Shown here piece after piece: positions 60,966 through 64,000 of a DNA stretch of 64,000 nt. Below the pieces are notes generated by a model. That model was not told the origin of the DNA, made no database searches, and worked only from the letters and a program-made list of their open reading frames with translations. Origin of the DNA: Acetobacter suratthaniensis (GTDB lineage: Bacteria > Pseudomonadota > Alphaproteobacteria > Acetobacterales > Acetobacteraceae); contig NZ_JAFVMG010000001.1 of NCBI RefSeq assembly GCF_017377745.1, positions 124,001 through 188,000 on the forward strand, read 5' to 3'. The stretch's first letter is position 1, and every line of letters begins with the position of its first letter. A program made the position numbers and the translations under genes.

Positions 60966-61871
60966 TTACTGACCGCTGGCCGTGTTTTTACCCGGCAGGC
61001 TCAGAAAGCTTGCCTTGGGGGAAAGGGTGCGCGGCTTGGCGGGTTTGGTAGCCGGGGCGGTGTCCCCCCCGCTCGGGAAAATGGGGTTGGGTTCCGCGTC
61101 CTGCGCACTGGTGGCCGGGGCCGGGGCCGTGGCGGGTGCCGCCAGTGTTTCTGTGAAGGCGGCCGGGGGCGTTGCACTGGCCGGAGCGGCAGGCAGGGTC
61201 TGTGTATCGGTTTTGGTGGCGCTGGGGGCTGGCAGGGGGGCTGCGCTATCATCCTGCCCGGTGAGGGACTGGGTCTGAATGGCGCTGCCTACCGGGGTGC
61301 CGCCTGCATCCACCAGCCATTTGCTCAGTGAATGATGCACCTGATACTCGAACTCCACATTGAGTGTCTGCATCATGTCGCGGGTAACGGCGTAAAGATT
61401 GGCACGGCTTTCTACATCTCCTGATGGATCAGGATGCAGCGACTGCGATGCCTGTGCGGATGCGGAGGCCACGCGGTGGCCATCGGCGGCGAGAATATCG
61501 AGATGCACCCCGACATTCCCTTTCAGCGTGCCGCCGGGCAGATGCAGGATGGAGGCCCGGTCGATAACGAAGCGTGCTGTGTTGGGGGAATCAACCGTAC
61601 CGCGCGCGGTCAGCCTGTCCTGCGCCATCTGGCGGACAGCCTGTAGCGGCGGGGTGGGGGCTTCCGGCCCGATATTGCCTTCCACCGGGTGGGTGGCGGT
61701 TCGGTCAACAATCGCGAGTGAAGAAACATTGAGGTTCATCTGCCCCAGATAGTCGTACCGCAGGGGGGCGAACTGTGTCGGTTCGTTGTTCTGGGCGCAG
61801 CCAGCCAGCAGGGCGGGAAGCAGAACGGCGGCTGCCACGGATGAACGGAACAGGTGGGGAAACGACATCAT
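60966..61871 (-). CDS. Lipoprotein of unknown function with Ala/Pro-rich tail
   Basis: 301 residues. The signal peptide ends in the lipobox LAGC (Cys at about 25). The mature domain (about 30-185) contains PLRYDYLGQMNLNVSSLAI, QMAQDRLTARGTVDS, GVHLDILAADGHRVA and MMQTLNVEFEYQVHHSLSKWL, a regular alpha/beta pattern. A low-complexity Ala/Pro/Thr tail (about 200-301) follows, perhaps a periplasmic spacer. I do not recognise a named family. It is a single gene between hslO and hrpB on the same strand, with gaps above 100 bases on each side. Confidence 0.78.
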   Translation of the reverse strand: MMSFPHLFRSSVAAAVLLPALLAGCAQNNEPTQFAPLRYDYLGQMNLNVSSLAIVDRTATHPVEGNIGPEAPTPPLQAVRQMAQDRLTARGTVDSPNTARFVIDRASILHLPGGTLKGNVGVHLDILAADGHRVASASAQASQSLHPDPSGDVESRANLYAVTRDMMQTLNVEFEYQVHHSLSKWLVDAGGTPVGSAIQTQSLTGQDDSAAPLPAPSATKTDTQTLPAAPASATPPAAFTETLAAPATAPAPATSAQDAEPNPIFPSGGDTAPATKPAKPRTLSPKASFLSLPGKNTASGQ

Positions 61872-61995
61872 GATTCAAACACTCTGCAACAGCCGGATTA
61901 CGGACAGATAAACCACCAACGCCCGACCCGGTCTGGCGTCGCTCTCTTGTGGGGCAGAGTGTGCGACAGGGGTTGGGCGCGGTCAACGGGGCGTG

Positions 61996-62988
61996 TCAGC
62001 GCCCCACTGCAATGCTCTGGCGCGGGAAATGGAAATCCTTGTTACAGAACTCACAGGTCATGACGATTGTACCGTTGTCCTGACACATGTGGTCCAGATC
62101 GTCTTCAGGGAAGCGTTCGAGCACATCAATCAGCCGGGCGCGTGAGCAGCGGCAACCAAAGGCGAGGGCGCGCGGTTGGCTGACATGCAGGTTCTGTTCA
62201 TGGAACAGGCGGTGGAGCAGATGCGTGGAGGGTAGCCCGTCATCCAGCACCTCCTGATCGCGCAGGGTTGCCGCCAGAATGGTGGCGGTTTCCCAGTTGG
62301 CATCATCCGCACTCAGCAGCGGGTTTTCGCCCGAGGCGTCATCCACCACAGCAGCAGTCTCGGCTTCGTTCTGGGCGCCGCCTTCCCCCGCGATCCGCTC
62401 CAGCACCAGACCGCCCGCGCGCCAGCCTGCATCTGTCATGGCGCAGGCCAGCATGACCTGACAGGCATGCTGCTCGCTGGTGTCGAAATAATGGGTGGCC
62501 ATGGTGGCGAGGTCATCGCCTGTTATGCCTACAATCCCCTGATGGCGTTCCATATCCGCCCCCTGATCAACGGTCAGGGCCAGATACCCATCGCCCAGCA
62601 GGGCGCGGTCGGTGGGGTTGGGCGTACTGGCGAGCAGGGCTTCCAGTGCCTCATCATTCGTGCGGACATAAAAGCGCAGGGCGCCGGTGTTGGTGCAGTC
62701 TGCCACCAGCATGGAAACCGGGCCATCGCCCTTGATCTGGAGCGAGAACGACCCCTGAAACTTCAGGGCCGAGGCCAGAGCCGCCACCAGAGCCAGCGCC
62801 TTGCCTGCAAGCTGCGTTACGGGGGCGGGGTTGTCATGCCGGGTCAGCAGGGCATCCGCCAGTATGCCAAGCCGGATCAGACGGCCGCGTACCGGCTGCC
62901 CTGCCAGATAAAACGGCGTAACGCCGCCGGGCACCACGAGGTCAGGCACATCGGGGCGGTCGCGATCAAGAAAAGCCGGTTTTTCCAT
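61996..62988 (-). CDS. hslO: Hsp33 redox-regulated chaperone
   Basis: 330 residues. The N-terminal and middle domains carry LALVAALASALKFQGSFSLQ and GPVSMLVADC. The C-terminal redox switch has four zinc Cys: GCRCSR and CEFCNKDF, about 35 residues apart. Oxidation releases zinc and activates the holdase, protecting proteins during oxidative stress, which fits an obligate aerobe. It is commonly near argF in alphaproteobacteria; here one small gene lies between. Confidence 0.96.
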   Translation of the reverse strand: MEKPAFLDRDRPDVPDLVVPGGVTPFYLAGQPVRGRLIRLGILADALLTRHDNPAPVTQLAGKALALVAALASALKFQGSFSLQIKGDGPVSMLVADCTNTGALRFYVRTNDEALEALLASTPNPTDRALLGDGYLALTVDQGADMERHQGIVGITGDDLATMATHYFDTSEQHACQVMLACAMTDAGWRAGGLVLERIAGEGGAQNEAETAAVVDDASGENPLLSADDANWETATILAATLRDQEVLDDGLPSTHLLHRLFHEQNLHVSQPRALAFGCRCSRARLIDVLERFPEDDLDHMCQDNGTIVMTCEFCNKDFHFPRQSIAVGR

Positions 62989-63061
62989 GGAGTAACGTTA
63001 GGCCCTGCATAAATACGGAGAAAATGCGCAACGGCAGGGCCGCAAAGCCCCGCCGGGGAGA

Positions 63062-63379
63062 TCAGATGCTCGCGGAAATATCGAGTTCCAGTTTTTCGAG
63101 CTTCTGTTCCAGTGCGCGCTGATCAGGCGCGGAAAGGGGCAGAACCGACGACAGTTCGGCCAGAAACGCCTTGCGGCAGGCATCGTGCTCGGCGTCGAGG
63201 TCCTGAGCCCGGCCACATCCCGCCAGACAGTCGAGATAGCGCGCACGCGGAGCGGCGAGCTTTTCGGCGGTTACGGGCAGTTCAGCCAGAATGGCGTCAA
63301 GGCTGCCCTCCACCCAGCCGGGGGTGCTGGGCGTGTCTTCCGTGGTGGTGGGGGAGGCGGGTCTGTCTACACCGTTCAT
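63062..63379 (-). CDS. Small hypothetical protein between argF and hslO
   Basis: 105 residues, cytosolic and acidic, mostly helical. It contains LDCLAGCGRAQDLDAEHDACRKAF with three Cys and ends in a Leu/Glu/Lys helix (ALEQKLEKLELDIS). I do not recognise a family. Its ATG overlaps the argF stop by one base, so it is probably translated with argF. A 73-base gap leads to hslO. Confidence 0.75.
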   Translation of the reverse strand: MNGVDRPASPTTTEDTPSTPGWVEGSLDAILAELPVTAEKLAAPRARYLDCLAGCGRAQDLDAEHDACRKAFLAELSSVLPLSAPDQRALEQKLEKLELDISASI

Positions 63380-64000
63380 CAGGCTTGTTCCTTGCCGAAA
63401 GAAGTCCAGTTCGGGCCACCCAGCGCCCAGGCGAGGATACCTTTCTGGGCGTGCAGACGGTTTTCAGCCTCATCGAACACAACGGAATGGCGGCTTTCAA
63501 ACACGTCCTGCGTGACTTCCTCCCCTATATGGGCAGGCAGACAGTGCATGAACAGGGCCTGCGGGTCGGCCAGCGCCATCAGCTCCGTGGTAACACGGTA
63601 GGGTTCAAGCCGCTCGGCGCGAACGCTGGCTTCGGCCTCGGAGTCGGACATGCTTGTCCATGTGTCCGTCACCACGCAGTCGGCACCGATTACAGCGGCA
63701 CGGGGGTCGGCTGTCCATTCCACCTTGCCGCCTTCGCGTAACGCCCAGTCCAGCACGGCCTGCGGGGGTTTCATGCTGGCAGGGGTTGCAGCACGCAGCG
63801 TAAAGCCAAAGCGCACGGCCCCTTCAATCAGCGAAACCAGCACATTGTTGCCATCGCCTGTCCAGGCGAAGGTCCGCCCTTTAACCGGGCCGCGATGTTC
63901 TTCAAAAGTCATGACATCGGCCATGATCTGTACCGGATGAGAGTCGGGTGTCAGCCCGTTGATGACCGGCACGCTGCTCCAGCGGGCCAGATCATGCAGG
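63379..64000 (-). CDS. argF: Ornithine carbamoyltransferase, C-terminal part
   Basis: The frame runs out of the window at 64000, so only about the last 207 residues are present. [19 protein letters not shown] (carbamoyl-phosphate and ornithine region), [29 protein letters not shown] and the active-site [11 protein letters not shown] identify the enzyme. It converts ornithine and carbamoyl phosphate to citrulline in arginine synthesis. The gene order argF - small ORF - hslO is on the minus strand. Confidence 0.95.
   Translation of the reverse strand, partial: LHDLARWSSVPVINGLTPDSHPVQIMADVMTFEEHRGPVKGRTFAWTGDGNNVLVSLIEGAVRFGFTLRAATPASMKPPQAVLDWALREGGKVEWTADPRAAVIGADCVVTDTWTSMSDSEAEASVRAERLEPYRVTTELMALADPQALFMHCLPAHIGEEVTQDVFESRHSVVFDEAENRLHAQKGILAWALGGPNWTSFGKEQA

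Noticed and set aside
61996-64000. argF-hslO region checked for an arginine operator or attenuator
   Set aside because: The 5' end of argF is outside the window and the gaps seen here (62989-63061) hold no repeat or hairpin worth naming.
1-64000. CRISPR arrays, insertion sequences, prophage, toxin-antitoxin and defence genes
   Set aside because: No regularly spaced repeats, terminal inverted repeats with transposase, integrase, or known defence domains were recognised anywhere in the window.

Overview
The window is a stretch of ordinary, GC-rich alphaproteobacterial chromosome. Protein sequences and gene order (lptC-lptA-lptB beside kdsD and rnd; dapD-dapE followed by truA-fmt-def; Hsp20 followed by a DUF1150 gene; pepA next to holC) point to the Acetobacteraceae, most likely an Acetobacter-type acetic acid bacterium. 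This is a judgement from family knowledge, not a database match. Coding density is about 90 percent. I see no rRNA, insertion sequence, prophage, CRISPR array or integrase, and no clearly broken gene. The first and last genes (dxr, argF) are cut by the window edges.

Layout. 1-8546: envelope biogenesis operon on the + strand: dxr (end), rseP, bamA, an OmpH/Skp chaperone, lpxD, fabZ, lpxA, lpxI. These cover isoprenoid precursor synthesis, regulated intramembrane proteolysis, outer membrane protein assembly and lipid A synthesis. 8575-12535: gloA, a small membrane protein with a histidine-kinase-like H-box, then rpmH-rnpA-yidC-engB behind a good sigma-70 promoter. 12574-16250: argB, dapD, dapE and a membrane protein coupled to dapE. 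16312-18637 (-): truA, fmt, def. 18929-20388: Hsp20, DUF1150 and a hibernation factor. 20671-26122: a small TM protein and a MOSC protein (+), then kdsD-lptC-lptA-lptB and rnd (-), i.e. Kdo precursor supply and LPS transport. 26331-29382: rlmB, an NCS1 permease and an SDR oxidoreductase. 29485-34372: gmk, hldE, an AGE-family sugar isomerase and dnaB. 34429-38870 (-): a large MscS channel, a 47-residue lipoprotein, mlaF and mlaE. 39094-42177: radA, tRNA-Gly(CCC), an APC permease. 42232-50624: DUF1275, DUF2501, acetyl-CoA synthetase, DUF1653, a secreted protein, an RlmM-like methyltransferase, DUF423, a PduO-type cobalamin adenosyltransferase and two lineage-type unknowns. 50642-64000: FAD-linked oxidase, coiled-coil TM protein, Sua5, CysQ, pepA, holC, a DegP-type protease, HrpB, an unknown lipoprotein, Hsp33, a small unknown and argF.

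Functional theme: about a third of the window builds or polices the Gram-negative envelope (lipid A, Kdo, heptose, LPS transport, BAM, YidC, Mla, RseP, DegP). Most of the rest is translation and RNA maintenance (rpmH, rnpA, engB, truA, fmt, def, rlmB, Sua5, Hpf, tRNA) and amino acid synthesis (argB, argF, dapD, dapE).

I did not find a convincing new defence or mobile system. The items most worth a second look are small or contextual: a 47-aa lipoprotein where MlaD would be expected, an orphan H-box membrane protein, missing partners in otherwise classical clusters (lpxB, rpoN, yidD, mlaD), a structured 3' region after the DUF2501 gene, a 526-base gene-free stretch with nested palindromes, and strong GC hairpins without U-tracts at several gene ends.
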